64,000 bases of DNA from Pseudomonas orientalis (GTDB lineage Bacteria > Pseudomonadota > Gammaproteobacteria > Pseudomonadales > Pseudomonadaceae): assembly GCF_022807995.1 (NCBI RefSeq), contig NZ_CP094351.1:4061001-4125000 (forward strand). Reading direction: 5' to 3'. The number at the start of each line of letters is the position of its first letter. Position 1 is the stretch's first letter. The notes under the pieces were generated by a model that did not search any database, was not told the DNA's origin, and was given only the letters and a program-made list of their open reading frames with translations. The translations under genes were made by a program, and so were the position numbers. This document shows positions 1 to 9,238 of this stretch, one piece after another.

Positions 1-1942
1 GCTGCTTGCCGATGGCTTCGGCCAGCAGCGTATAGACATTCTTTTCCGAACATTGCAGCTGGCCCGCGATCTGGATCGGAGTCATGCCAGCGCGGGCCAG
101 GCTGATCAGTTCGTGGCGGATATCGGTGATTTCCTTCGGTGCTTCGGCCTGGCCGCCGAGCACCTCAAGGAAGGCCTGACCATAACGCTCCAGCTTGCGC
201 GCCCCCACGCCGCTGACCCTGGCCATCTCTGCCATGCTGGTGGGCTGCTCGCGAAGCATTTCCAGCAAGGTGGAGTCGGGAAAGATGACGTAAGGCGGCA
301 CGCTGTGTTCCTGCGCCAGTTTGCGCCGCAGGGTACGCAACGCCTCCCACTGTTCGCGCTCCTCGCCACGCACCAGTTGGCTGGCCTGGCTGGTGCTGCT
401 CTTGGCGGTGGTCTGCGGCTTGAGGTCGCGGCGCAACTCCAGGCTGACTTCGCCCTTGAGCAAGGGCCGGCAGCTGTCGCTCAGGCGCAGGCCGCCGTAG
501 CCTTCGATATCGATGTCCACCAGACCGCGCGCCACCATCTGTCGGAACAGCGAGCGCCATTCGCCTTCGGCGCGGGCCTTGCCGACGCCGTAGACCGAGA
601 GTTTCTCGTGGCCGAAGCTGCGGATCTTTTCGTTGTCCTTGCCCAGCAACACGTCCACCAGGTGACCGACGCCATAGCGCTGGCCGGTGCGGTAGATCGT
701 CGACAACGCCTGGCGCGCCGGTTCAGTGGCGTCCCAGGTCTGCACGCCGTCGATGCAGTTATCGCAATGGCCGCAGGGTTGCGGCATGTCTTCATCGAAA
801 TACGCCAGCAGCGTCTGGCGGCGGCAGCGGGTCTCTTCGCACAGCGAGAGCATCGCGTCGAGTTTGTGCTGCTCCAGACGCTTGTGGCGCTCGTCGCCTT
901 CGGAGTTCTGCAGCATCTGCTTGAGCATCACCACATCCTGCAGGCCATAGACCATCCAGGCATCCGCCGGCAGGCCGTCACGGCCGGCGCGGCCGGTTTC
1001 CTGATAATAGGCCTCAAGGGATTTGGGCAGGTCCATGTGCGCCACGAAACGCACGTTGGATTTGTCGATGCCCATGCCGAAGGCGATGGTCGCCACCATG
1101 ATCAGGCCTTCCTCGTTGAGGAAGCGCTTCTGGTGCGCCGAGCGTGTTTCATTGGGCAAGCCGGCGTGATAAGGCAGCGCCGGATAACCCTGTTCACAGA
1201 GGAACGCGGCAACTTCATCGACCTTCTTGCGTGACAGGCAATAAACGATACCCGCATCGCTGCGCCGCTCGGAGAGGAACGCGAGCAACTGCTTGCGCGG
1301 CTGCTCCTTGGGCACGATGCGGTAGAAAATATTCGGGCGGTCGAAGCTCGACAGGAAACGTTCGGCGTTCTGCAGATGCAGGCGCTCGACGATCTCTTCG
1401 CGGGTACGCTTGTCGGCGGTGGCGGTCAGGGCGATGCGCGGCACGTCGGGGAACAGCTCCGCCAGTTGGCCGAGCTGCAGGTATTCGCGGCGGAAATCGT
1501 GGCCCCACTGCGACACACAGTGGGCTTCGTCGATGGCGAACAGGGCGATTTCAAGGTTTTGCAGGAACGCCAGCATGCGCGGCTGCACCAGCCGCTCCGG
1601 CGCCAGGTAAAGCATCTTCACTTCACCGCGCTTGATCCGCGCCGCCAGGTCGCGCTGCTGCTCGGCGCTGAGGGTGGAGTTCAAGGCAGCGGCGGCGACA
1701 CCCAGTTCTTCCAGGGTGGCGACCTGGTCGTCCATCAATGCGATGAGCGGCGACACGACTACGGCCAGGCCATTGCGCAACAGCGCCGGCACCTGGAAGC
1801 ACAACGACTTGCCGCCACCGGTAGGCATCAGCACCAGGGCATCGCCGCCGCTGGCCACGCGCTCAATGATCGCACCCTGGCGGCCACGAAAACTGTCGTA
1901 GCCGAAGATGTCCTTGAGGACGCGTTGAGCCTGCTCGAGCAT
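1..1942 (-). CDS. recQ: ATP-dependent DNA helicase RecQ (C-terminus beyond the left edge)
   Basis: A 3'-5' superfamily 2 DNA helicase acting in recombination repair. The minus-strand frame reads from ATG 1942-1940 with no stop to base 1, giving about 647 visible residues; the last residues lie outside the window. The N-terminus has the RecQ zero motif (YDSFRGRQG) and Walker A (TGGGKS), followed by DEAH (IDEAHCVSQWG) and motif VI (YYQETGRAGRDG). A zinc-binding RQC cysteine cluster (CGHCDNC) follows, and then an HRDC-like region around residues 530-600. After this comes a short helix-turn-helix-like tail (IAGQLQCSEKNVYTLL). A GGAG sits 6 bases before the ATG. The long plus-strand frames here are shadows. 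Confidence 0.96.
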   Translation of the reverse strand, partial: MLEQAQRVLKDIFGYDSFRGRQGAIIERVASGGDALVLMPTGGGKSLCFQVPALLRNGLAVVVSPLIALMDDQVATLEELGVAAAALNSTLSAEQQRDLAARIKRGEVKMLYLAPERLVQPRMLAFLQNLEIALFAIDEAHCVSQWGHDFRREYLQLGQLAELFPDVPRIALTATADKRTREEIVERLHLQNAERFLSSFDRPNIFYRIVPKEQPRKQLLAFLSERRSDAGIVYCLSRKKVDEVAAFLCEQGYPALPYHAGLPNETRSAHQKRFLNEEGLIMVATIAFGMGIDKSNVRFVAHMDLPKSLEAYYQETGRAGRDGLPADAWMVYGLQDVVMLKQMLQNSEGDERHKRLEQHKLDAMLSLCEETRCRRQTLLAYFDEDMPQPCGHCDNCIDGVQTWDATEPARQALSTIYRTGQRYGVGHLVDVLLGKDNEKIRSFGHEKLSVYGVGKARAEGEWRSLFRQMVARGLVDIDIEGYGGLRLSDSCRPLLKGEVSLELRRDLKPQTTAKSSTSQASQLVRGEEREQWEALRTLRRKLAQEHSVPPYVIFPDSTLLEMLREQPTSMAEMARVSGVGARKLERYGQAFLEVLGGQAEAPKEITDIRHELISLARAGMTPIQIAGQLQCSEKNVYTLLAEAIGKQ

Positions 1943-2218
1943 GTATAACTCCAAAAATAGTCCCGAAACCCTCTGTACAGGCTGGCCGAAAAAATACGCT
2001 TTCAAGGAAAATAATCCGTAAGCGAAGTTTTCGCGGACTGGCGCCTGGCCTGCACGGGCATCACAAAACGCGGCAGTATACCCGAGCGTCATCCGCCAAA
2101 GGGCACCACTGACGAATTGCAGCCCGTCTCTAAAACCCGGCAAATCTGCATGGCGACTGGCTTGGGCGCGCAAGAACGCCTAGAATTCAGCATCGTTTAT
2201 TCCCAAGGTAACTCTTCA

Positions 2219-2806
2219 ATGTCCTTCGCTGAGCAACTAACCCGCCTGCAAGCCTTCCTCGACGCCGATGAGCTGCATGACGAGGCGCTGGACTACGTGG
2301 CCGCCCACGGCTACCTGACCGCGTTGTCGATCTGCTCCGAAGTCGTGCCGGACCGTGAGTGGATCGACGCGCTGTTCGCCGAAGAACCTCATTACGCCGA
2401 CGACGCCCAGCGCCAAGAAATCGAAGCCACCCTGCTGGCCCTCAAAGCCCACATCAGTCGCCAACTGGCTTCCGATGAAGAGTTCGAGCTGCCCTGCGAA
2501 CTGGACCTGGGCGACGACCCGGACGACTCCGACCTGCGCGGCTGGTGCATCGGTTTCATGGAAGGGGTGTTCCTGCGCGAAGCCGCCTGGTTCGAAACCG
2601 CCGAGGAAGAAGTCAGCGAAATGCTGCTGCCGATCATGGTCGGTTCGGGGCTTTTTGAAGAAGAAGCCGAGTTTTCCGACATCGCCGCCGACGCCAACCT
2701 GATGGACGACATGATCGTGCAGATCCCGGAAGCCCTCACCGCGCTGTACCTGCTGTGCAACGCGCCTGACGAAAAACCGGCGATCCTCAAGCCACGTCAC
2801 CACTGA
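2219..2806 (+). CDS. YecA/UPF0149 family protein
   Basis: A 195-residue acidic protein of the YgfB/YecA (UPF0149) family, whose role is poorly defined. The family pattern of an N-terminal helical bundle followed by a G-W-C-x-G-F-M-E-G motif (RGWCIGFMEGVFLRE, about residues 108-122) is present. It lacks the C-terminal SEC-C zinc motif found on longer YecA proteins and ends in a basic KPRHH. ATG 2219 is chosen because AAGG lies about 8 bases upstream and the family N-terminus starts here; the frame stays open upstream from a TTG at 2117 but that part looks non-coding. It is divergent from recQ, with a 276-base spacer. The next gene starts within about 20 bases, suggesting co-transcription. Confidence 0.85.
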   Translation: MSFAEQLTRLQAFLDADELHDEALDYVAAHGYLTALSICSEVVPDREWIDALFAEEPHYADDAQRQEIEATLLALKAHISRQLASDEEFELPCELDLGDDPDDSDLRGWCIGFMEGVFLREAAWFETAEEEVSEMLLPIMVGSGLFEEEAEFSDIAADANLMDDMIVQIPEALTALYLLCNAPDEKPAILKPRHH

Positions 2807-2826
2807 GTCATTTGCCCGTGGACCCC

Positions 2827-3210
2827 ATGGGCAAGCGCTCGCCGCTCCTGCGTTACGCGCTGCTGGCCGTCGGCTGGCTGAGCGTAGCGCTGGGGGTGAT
2901 CGGCATCTTCCTGCCGGTACTGCCGACCACACCCTTTCTCCTGCTGGCCGCCGCCTGCTTCGCTCGAAGCTCCCCGCGTTTCTATCACTGGTTGGTGGAA
3001 CACCCGCGCCTGGGCCCGTGGATTCGTGATTACCTGGACGGTAACGGCATCCCGCTCAAGGGCAAGGTCTACGCCATCGTGCTGATGTGGCTGAGCATCG
3101 CCGTGTCCTGCTACCTGGTGCCGTTGCCGTGGGCACGCGGGTTCATGCTGACCAGCGCGGTGCTGGTGACGATTTACATCCTGCGCCAGAAAACCCTGCC
3201 CCCGCGATAA
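2827..3210 (+). CDS. YbaN/DUF454 inner membrane protein
   Basis: A small inner membrane protein of the DUF454 (YbaN) family, function unknown. About 127 residues with a first hydrophobic segment (VGWLSVALGVIGIF), the family signature LPVLPTTPFLLLAAACFA followed by RSSP.F..WL, and two more membrane segments near the C-terminus. ATG 2827 best matches the usual family N-terminus (a few polar residues, then the first helix). In-frame TTG 2812 and GTG 2818 are possible starts and have a slightly better placed GAG at 2805-2807, so the start is uncertain by up to five codons. It follows the YecA gene closely and is probably in the same operon. Confidence 0.82.
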   Translation: MGKRSPLLRYALLAVGWLSVALGVIGIFLPVLPTTPFLLLAAACFARSSPRFYHWLVEHPRLGPWIRDYLDGNGIPLKGKVYAIVLMWLSIAVSCYLVPLPWARGFMLTSAVLVTIYILRQKTLPPR

Positions 3211-3324
3211 GCCGCGACATCAGGTCGCGCTCAGACCTTGGTCGACACTGACTAACCCCATGCATCATGCGAGACTGTCCGACCGGGCCCGCACTGCCCG
3301 GGTGTTCTTATGCTCGGAGTTACC

Positions 3325-6300
3325 ATGACGCTGTCCAGCGGGCTGATCGCCGCCGTTGCCCTGGCCTATATGGCCATTATGTTTGCCATCGCCTTTTACG
3401 GTGACCGCCGCCATGCGCCGCTGCCACCGCGCGTACGTGCGTGGGTGTATAGCTTATCGCTGGCCGTGTATTGCACCAGCTGGACCTTCTTCGGCGCCGT
3501 AGGCCAGGCGGCCGAACAGCTGTGGGCATTCTTGCCGATCTACCTGGGGCCGGTGCTGTTGCTGGTACTGGCGCCCTGGGTGCTGCAGAAGATGATTCTG
3601 ATCAGCAAGCAGGAAAACATCACGTCCATCGCCGACTTTATCGCCGCACGCTACGGCAAATCCCAGTCCCTGGCAGTGGTGGTCGCGTTGATCTGCCTGG
3701 TCGGCGTATTGCCTTATATCGCCCTGCAGCTCAAGGGCATCGTGCTCGGCGTGAACCTGTTGATCGGCGCCGGGCCCGACACCACCGGCACGCGGGCCCA
3801 GGACACCGCATTGGTGGTGTCGCTGGTGCTGGCGCTGTTCACCATCGTGTTCGGTACGCGCAACCTCGACGCCACCGAACACCACCGCGGCATGGTGCTG
3901 GCGATTGCCTTTGAATCGCTGGTCAAGCTGTTCGCGTTCCTGGCGGTCGGCGCGTTTGTGACCTACGGGCTGTACGACGGTTTCGGCGACCTGTTCAGCC
4001 AGGCGATGCTTGCACCGCGCCTGGAGGAATACTGGAAGGAAACCATCAACTGGCCGTCGATGGTGGTGCAGACCGGCGTTGCGATGATGGCAATCATCTG
4101 CCTGCCCCGGCAATTTCACGTGACGGTGGTGGAGAATATCGACCCGCAGGACTTGCGCCTGGCCAAGTGGGTGTTCCCGGCTTATCTGATCCTTGCCGCG
4201 CTGTTCGTGATCCCCATCGCCCTCGGCGGCAAGATGCTGTTGCCCGGCTCCGTGCTGCCCGATTCCTACGTGATCAGCCTGCCGATGGCCGAAGCCCACC
4301 CGGCCCTCGCTGTACTGGCCTTTATCGGCGGCGCCTCGGCGGCCACCGGCATGGTGATCGTCGCCAGCATTGCCTTGTCGACCATGGTCTCCAACGACAT
4401 GCTGCTGCCCTGGCTGTTGCGCCGCTCCAGCGCCGAACGGCCCTTCGAAGTGTTCCGCCACTGGATGCTGTCGGTGCGCCGGGTCAGCATCGTGATCATC
4501 CTGCTGCTGGCCTATGTGAGCTATCGACTGTTGGGTTCCACCGCGAGCCTGGCGACCATCGGCCAGATCGCGTTTGCCGCCGTGACCCAGCTGGCCCCGG
4601 CGATGCTTGGTGCGCTGTACTGGAAACAGGCCAACCGGCGCGGGGTGTTTGCAGGTTTGACGGCGGGTACGTTCTTGTGGTTCTACACCCTGGTCCTGCC
4701 GGTTACCGCGAAAAGCCTGGGCTGGTCGCTGAGCCTGTTCCCCGGCCTGACCTGGATGCACTCGCACCCGTTCGGGCTTTCCGTGACCTCGCTGACCTTG
4801 GGCACCGTGTTCTCCCTGGCCGGTAATTTCACGCTGTTTGTGTGGGTATCGATGCTGTCGCGCACTCGGGTCTCCGAGCATTGGCAGGCCGGCCGCTTTA
4901 TCGGTCAGGAAATCAGCCAGCGCGCCAGCGCCCGTTCCATGCTGTCGGTACAGATCAGCGACCTGCTCAGCCTGTCGGCGCGCTTTGTCGGTGAAGAACG
5001 CGCTCAGCAGAGCTTTATCCGTTTTGCCTATCGCCAGGGCAAAGGCTTCAACCCCAACCAGAATGCCGACAACGACTGGATCGCCCACACCGAGCGTTTG
5101 CTGGCGGGCGTACTCGGTGCGTCGTCCACACGCGCCGTGGTCAAAGCCGCCATTGAAGGGCGGGACATGCAACTGGAGGACGTGGTAAGGATCGCCGACG
5201 AAGCCTCCGAGGTGCTGCAATTCAACCGCGCCCTGCTGCAGGGTGCGATCGAAAACATTACCCAGGGCATCAGCGTGGTGGATCAGTCGCTCAAGCTGGT
5301 GGCCTGGAACCGGCGCTACCTGGAGCTGTTCAATTATCCCGACGGCCTGATCAGTGTCGGCCGGCCGATTGCCGACATCATCCGCTACAATGCCGAGCGC
5401 GGCCTGTGCGGCCCCGGTGAGGCGCAGGTGCATGTGGCGCGACGCCTGCACTGGATGCGCCAGGGCCGTGCGCACACGTCCGAGCGGCTGTTTCCCAATG
5501 GGCGGGTGATCGAGCTGATCGGCAACCCGATGCCAGGCGGCGGTTTTGTCATGAGTTTCACCGACATCACTGCGTTCCGCGAAGCCGAACAGGCGCTGAC
5601 CGAGGCCAACGAAGGCCTGGAACAGCGGGTGACCGAGCGTACCCATGAACTGTCGCAGCTCAACGTCGCGTTGACCGAGGCCAAGGGCGTGGCCGAATCC
5701 GCCAGCCAGTCCAAGACCCGCTTTCTGGCGGCCGTCAGCCATGACCTGATGCAACCGCTGAACGCCGCACGCCTGTTCTCGGCTGCCCTGTCCCACCAGC
5801 ACGAAGGCCTTTCCAGCGAGGCTCGGCAACTGGTGCAGCACCTGGACAGTTCGCTGCGCTCGGCCGAGGATCTGATCAGCGACTTGCTGGATATCTCGCG
5901 CCTGGAAAACGGCAAGATCAATCCACAACGTCAACCGTTTGTCCTCAACGAGTTATTCGACACCCTGGGCGCCGAATTCAAGGCCCTGGCCCAGGAGCAA
6001 GGCTTGCGCTTTCGTCTGCGCGGCAGTCGCCTGCGGGTGGACAGCGACATCAAGTTACTGCGGCGGATTCTGCAGAATTTCCTGACCAACGCCTTTCGCT
6101 ATGCCGATGGGCCGGTACTGCTGGGCGTACGTCGCCGCCAGGGCCAGTTGTGCCTGGAAGTCTGGGACCGCGGCCCCGGCATCCCGCTGGACAAACAGAA
6201 AGTGATTTTCGAAGAATTCAAGCGCCTGGACAGTCACCAGACCCGCGCCGAAAAGGGCCTGGGCCTGGGTCTGGCAATTGCCGACGGCCTGTGCCGCGTG

Positions 6301-6795
6301 CTGGGCCATCGCCTGAGCGTACGCTCGTGGCCGGGCAAGGGCAGCGTGTTCAGTGTGCGTGTACCGCTGGCGCGTAACCAGACCGCTGCACCGGTCAGGG
6401 CCGCGCAGGAAAATGGCCTGCCACTCAGCGGCGCGCACATACTGTGCGTGGATAACGAAGAAAGCATCCTGATCGGCATGCGCAGCTTGCTGACACGCTG
6501 GGGTTGCGAGGTGTGGACCGCCACTGACCAGGCGCAATGCGCGGCCCTGTTGGCTGAGGGCATGCGCCCGCAACTCGCGTTGGTGGATTACCACCTGGAC
6601 CACGGCGAGACCGGTACTGAATTGATGGGCTGGCTGCGCGCCCAATTGGCCGAGCCGATTCCCGGCGTGGTCATCAGTGCCGATGGCCGTGCGGAGATGG
6701 TGGCCAAGGTGCATGCGGCGGGGCTGGATTACCTGGCCAAGCCTGTGAAACCGGCGGCATTGCGGGCGCTGTTGAGTCGGCATTTGCCCCTTTAA
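3325..6795 (+). CDS. Hybrid sensor histidine kinase with SSS-transporter-like input domain
   Basis: A 1156-residue membrane-bound two-component hybrid kinase. Residues about 1-475 form a multi-helix sodium:solute symporter-like module (as in CbrA and PutP-like sensors). Next come a linker, a PAS domain (about 640-750; WNRRYLELFNYP, FTDITAFREAE) and a coiled coil. The HisKA box follows (AAVSHDLMQPLNAARLF, phospho-His about 806), then a HATPase with its N box near 917, DRGPGIP at about 948 and GLGLGLAIADGL. A C-terminal receiver domain ends the protein (phospho-acceptor Asp about 1088 in ALVDYHLD, Lys in LAKPVKP). ATG 3325 is preferred over 3310 because GGAG lies 5 bases before it. No response regulator gene is adjacent, so the signal and output are unknown; it resembles CbrA but carries its own receiver. 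Confidence 0.93.
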   Translation: MTLSSGLIAAVALAYMAIMFAIAFYGDRRHAPLPPRVRAWVYSLSLAVYCTSWTFFGAVGQAAEQLWAFLPIYLGPVLLLVLAPWVLQKMILISKQENITSIADFIAARYGKSQSLAVVVALICLVGVLPYIALQLKGIVLGVNLLIGAGPDTTGTRAQDTALVVSLVLALFTIVFGTRNLDATEHHRGMVLAIAFESLVKLFAFLAVGAFVTYGLYDGFGDLFSQAMLAPRLEEYWKETINWPSMVVQTGVAMMAIICLPRQFHVTVVENIDPQDLRLAKWVFPAYLILAALFVIPIALGGKMLLPGSVLPDSYVISLPMAEAHPALAVLAFIGGASAATGMVIVASIALSTMVSNDMLLPWLLRRSSAERPFEVFRHWMLSVRRVSIVIILLLAYVSYRLLGSTASLATIGQIAFAAVTQLAPAMLGALYWKQANRRGVFAGLTAGTFLWFYTLVLPVTAKSLGWSLSLFPGLTWMHSHPFGLSVTSLTLGTVFSLAGNFTLFVWVSMLSRTRVSEHWQAGRFIGQEISQRASARSMLSVQISDLLSLSARFVGEERAQQSFIRFAYRQGKGFNPNQNADNDWIAHTERLLAGVLGASSTRAVVKAAIEGRDMQLEDVVRIADEASEVLQFNRALLQGAIENITQGISVVDQSLKLVAWNRRYLELFNYPDGLISVGRPIADIIRYNAERGLCGPGEAQVHVARRLHWMRQGRAHTSERLFPNGRVIELIGNPMPGGGFVMSFTDITAFREAEQALTEANEGLEQRVTERTHELSQLNVALTEAKGVAESASQSKTRFLAAVSHDLMQPLNAARLFSAALSHQHEGLSSEARQLVQHLDSSLRSAEDLISDLLDISRLENGKINPQRQPFVLNELFDTLGAEFKALAQEQGLRFRLRGSRLRVDSDIKLLRRILQNFLTNAFRYADGPVLLGVRRRQGQLCLEVWDRGPGIPLDKQKVIFEEFKRLDSHQTRAEKGLGLGLAIADGLCRVLGHRLSVRSWPGKGSVFSVRVPLARNQTAAPVRAAQENGLPLSGAHILCVDNEESILIGMRSLLTRWGCEVWTATDQAQCAALLAEGMRPQLALVDYHLDHGETGTELMGWLRAQLAEPIPGVVISADGRAEMVAKVHAAGLDYLAKPVKPAALRALLSRHLPL

Positions 6796-6815
6796 TTCAT
6801 GTGTACTCTGCACAA

Positions 6816-6910
6816 AATGTGGGAGGGGGCTTGCCCCCGATGGCGGTGCATCAGCCAATAGATCTGGCGACTGAAACTCCGCAATCGGGGGCAAGCCCCC
6901 TCCCACATTT
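6816..6910. repeat. REPIN (inverted REP doublet, GTGGGAGGGGGC group)
   Basis: Two REP units in inverted orientation (left arm GTGGGAGGGGGCTTGCCCCC, right arm its reverse complement) separated by about 45 bases, able to fold into a long hairpin. It lies between the convergent ends of the hybrid kinase gene and rmuC, where it could also act as a transcript barrier. The same unit recurs through the window. Confidence 0.92.
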
Positions 6911-6920
6911 GGCCTGTGTT

Positions 6921-8405
6921 TTACTCAGGAAGATGCGCTACACCGTCAGCATCCGTCATCGCGCGCTCGAGCAGATCCGCCGGCAGGCTCTTGCTCGCTC
7001 GGGCGCCGAGCAATCTCAGTTGCTCGGTACGGCTGACCAGATTCCCGCGTCCGTCCGTCAGTTTGTTGCGCGCTGCGCTGTAAGCCTTATCCAACTGTTG
7101 CAGGCGATTACCCACTTCGTCCAGATCCTGGATAAACAGCACGAACTTGTCATACAGCCAACCGGCGCGCTCGGCGATTTCCCGCGCGTTCTGGCTCTGG
7201 CGCTCCTGCTTCCACAGGCTGTCGATCACCCGCAGGGTGGCCAGCAAGGTGGTCGGGCTGACAATCACGATATGACGATCAAAGGCTTCCTGGAACAGGT
7301 TCGGCTCGGCTTGCAGCGCGGCGGAAAATGCCGCTTCGATCGGCACGAACAACAGCACGAAATCCAGGCTGTGCAAGCCTTCCAGACGCTTGTAATCCTT
7401 GCTGGCCAAGCCCTTGACATGATTGCGCAAGGACAGCACATGCTGCTTCAACGCCACCTGGCCAATCACCTCGTCATCCGCCGCGACGTACTGCTGGTAC
7501 GCGGTCAGGCTGACCTTGGAGTCCACCACCACCTGCTTGTCGCCCGGCAACATGATCAGCACGTCCGGCTGGAAGCGTTCGCCGTCAGGGCCTTTGAGGC
7601 TGACCTGGGTCTGGTACTCGCGACCTTTTTCCAGACCCGCATGTTCCAGCACTCGCTCCAGAATCAGCTCGCCCCAGTTACCCTGGGTTTTCTGGCCCTT
7701 GAGGGCGCGGGTCAGGTTGGTGGCTTCGTCCGACAGGCGCAGGTTCAATTGCTGCAGGCGTTCAAGCTCCTTGGCCAGGGAAAAGCGCTCGCGGGCTTCG
7801 TTCTGGTAGCTTTCTTCAACGCGCTTCTCGAAGGACTGGATGCGTTCCTTGAGCGGGTCCAGTAGCTGCCCAAGCCGCTCCTGGCTGGTTTCGGCAAAGC
7901 GCTGTTCGCGCTCGTCGAAAATCTTCCCGGCGAGTTCGGCGAACTGCGCACGCAGCTCATCCCGGGAACCCTGCAGATCGGCAAGACGTTGTTGATGGCT
8001 GTCCTGCTGTTCCCGCAGCTCGGCGCGCAGGGCTGCGGCCAGGGCGTCAAGGCGACGCAGTTCGGTTTCCTTGGCGCTGCGGTCAAGATTCCAGGCGTGG
8101 GCGGCGTCGCGGGCGTTATCGCGGTCGATCTGCAACAGCTCGACTTCGCGGCGTACCGCTGCCAGGTCGGCCTGCTTGGCGGCGTTGGCCTGGCTCAGAT
8201 CGCTGATCTCGTCGCGGCTGGCATCCAACTGGGCGGCGAGCCCTTCCTGGGCTAATTGCGCAATCGCCAGGCGCTCTTCCAGCAGCTCCCAGCCGGTGGT
8301 GCGCGCGGTCAGCCGCCGTTGGATCTGCCAGCACCACGCCAATAAAGGCAGCGCAGCGCCGGCAAACCCAAGGGCGACGCTGGTCCAGTCGAACACCATA
8401 GTCAT
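6921..8405 (-). CDS. rmuC: DNA recombination protein RmuC
   Basis: RmuC limits inversions and rearrangements at short inverted repeats and carries a PD-(D/E)XK-like nuclease core. The 494-residue protein begins with a membrane anchor (VALGFAGAALPLLAWCW), followed by a long coiled coil (about residues 30-190) and the conserved core: GNWGELILERVLEHAGL, GERFQPDVLIMLPGDKQVVVDSK with likely catalytic D and K, and SLWKQERQSQNAREIAERAG. ATG 8405 is selected because GAAGG lies 5 bases upstream; a GTG four codons earlier is also open. It converges on the hybrid kinase gene, with a REPIN between them. Confidence 0.93.
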   Translation of the reverse strand: MTMVFDWTSVALGFAGAALPLLAWCWQIQRRLTARTTGWELLEERLAIAQLAQEGLAAQLDASRDEISDLSQANAAKQADLAAVRREVELLQIDRDNARDAAHAWNLDRSAKETELRRLDALAAALRAELREQQDSHQQRLADLQGSRDELRAQFAELAGKIFDEREQRFAETSQERLGQLLDPLKERIQSFEKRVEESYQNEARERFSLAKELERLQQLNLRLSDEATNLTRALKGQKTQGNWGELILERVLEHAGLEKGREYQTQVSLKGPDGERFQPDVLIMLPGDKQVVVDSKVSLTAYQQYVAADDEVIGQVALKQHVLSLRNHVKGLASKDYKRLEGLHSLDFVLLFVPIEAAFSAALQAEPNLFQEAFDRHIVIVSPTTLLATLRVIDSLWKQERQSQNAREIAERAGWLYDKFVLFIQDLDEVGNRLQQLDKAYSAARNKLTDGRGNLVSRTEQLRLLGARASKSLPADLLERAMTDADGVAHLPE

Positions 8406-8460
8406 TTCTGCCTTCACCCAAAAACAGCAAGGTTAACCAAGCAAGGCACGGGAGGACAGC

Positions 8461-8784
8461 TCAGTCTTCGACCTGGCCCAATTCGCGCCGGGCGCGGCGG
8501 TCGCCGGCACGGGCCGCCGAACGCAGCAAGTCCTGGCCGATACGCCGGTCGCGGGCATTTTCGCATTCTCGGCACATCAATTGGCCGAGGCGGCTCTGCG
8601 CGGCCACCACGCCTTCGCGGGCAGGCTGCTTGAGCAGACGACCGGCCAGGTGCTTGATGTTGGTACTCTGCCCCAGGCGCGGGCTGTCGAGCAGCCATAA
8701 GGCGACTTTCAAAGAGAAGCGCTTGGGCGCGGTAACAGTTTGGGGAGTGTCGGTAACAGAAGGTGATACTGAGCGAAACTTCAT
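8461..8784 (-). CDS. Small Sel1-repeat-like protein
   Basis: A 107-residue basic cytoplasmic protein. The C-terminal half has Sel1/TPR-like helix pairs (AAQSRLGQLMC and AARAGDRRARRELG), the usual basis for calling this family Sel1-like. The N-terminus (MKFRSVSPSVTDTPQTV) is Ser/Thr-rich. The open frame extends upstream to 8943, but similarity to the family as I remember it and the composition favour ATG 8784. Function is unknown. It lies 55 bases upstream of rmuC on the same strand and may be co-transcribed with it. Confidence 0.72.
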   Translation of the reverse strand: MKFRSVSPSVTDTPQTVTAPKRFSLKVALWLLDSPRLGQSTNIKHLAGRLLKQPAREGVVAAQSRLGQLMCRECENARDRRIGQDLLRSAARAGDRRARRELGQVED

Positions 8785-9238
8785 AAAGCACTGTGGGACA
8801 GAACGGAAGGCGCGCCACTCTACTCTTTTTTTCGTACAGGTAAAGCTCAAAAATCCCTGCACGCCCGTTCTAGAGCAAGCGCTTGGGACAATCCACAGAA
8901 GCTGTGGATAACTCAGTGGACAACCCGGCTTTAACGCGCGCAAAGGCCCATGGAACGGGGCCCGCAGTCAAACTGACGTTTTTTTCACCAATAAAAAAAA
9001 GCGAGATTTTTCATTGACTTAAATTTTGATTGCAGGCAAATGGGCAGGCTTCAGGGCAGTTGCCAATGAAGTTACACGCGCTGCGACTAATGTGCACAAC
9101 TACCCAGTCAATGGTTATATCGCCAGCTTTTTTGATCCGACGCCCTCGGAAAATGTTACTCCCAGCAAGCCTGGGGACTTTTCAAAGCGCTCGCGGCTCG
9201 CCACACTCCCCCACCGACAACGCAACCGTGCAGGGACG
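8785..9238. promoter_or_regulatory. 454-base spacer with a DnaA-box palindrome (8891-8909)
   Basis: No convincing gene is seen here. The spacer separates the divergent Sel1-like gene and the small membrane protein gene. It contains an inverted repeat, ATCCACAG-AAG-CTGTGGAT (8891-8909), whose right half extends to a perfect DnaA box TGTGGATAA (8903-8911). A 10-base palindrome CAAGCGCTTG lies at 8876-8885. The stretch near 8980-9030 is visibly AT-rich and is the likely promoter region. Confidence 0.5.

Noticed and set aside
53..1234. A 393-residue plus-strand frame at the left edge
   Set aside because: Antisense to recQ, whose helicase motifs read through on the minus strand.
3454..5934. An 826-residue minus-strand open frame inside the hybrid kinase gene
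   Set aside because: It is antisense to a clear SSS/PAS/HisKA/HATPase/REC protein and shows the Gln/His/Arg/Gly-rich composition typical of a shadow frame in GC-rich DNA.
6816..6910. REP doublets considered as a CRISPR array or IS ends
   Set aside because: The units are dispersed and inverted, with no regular spacing, unique spacers, cas genes or transposase.
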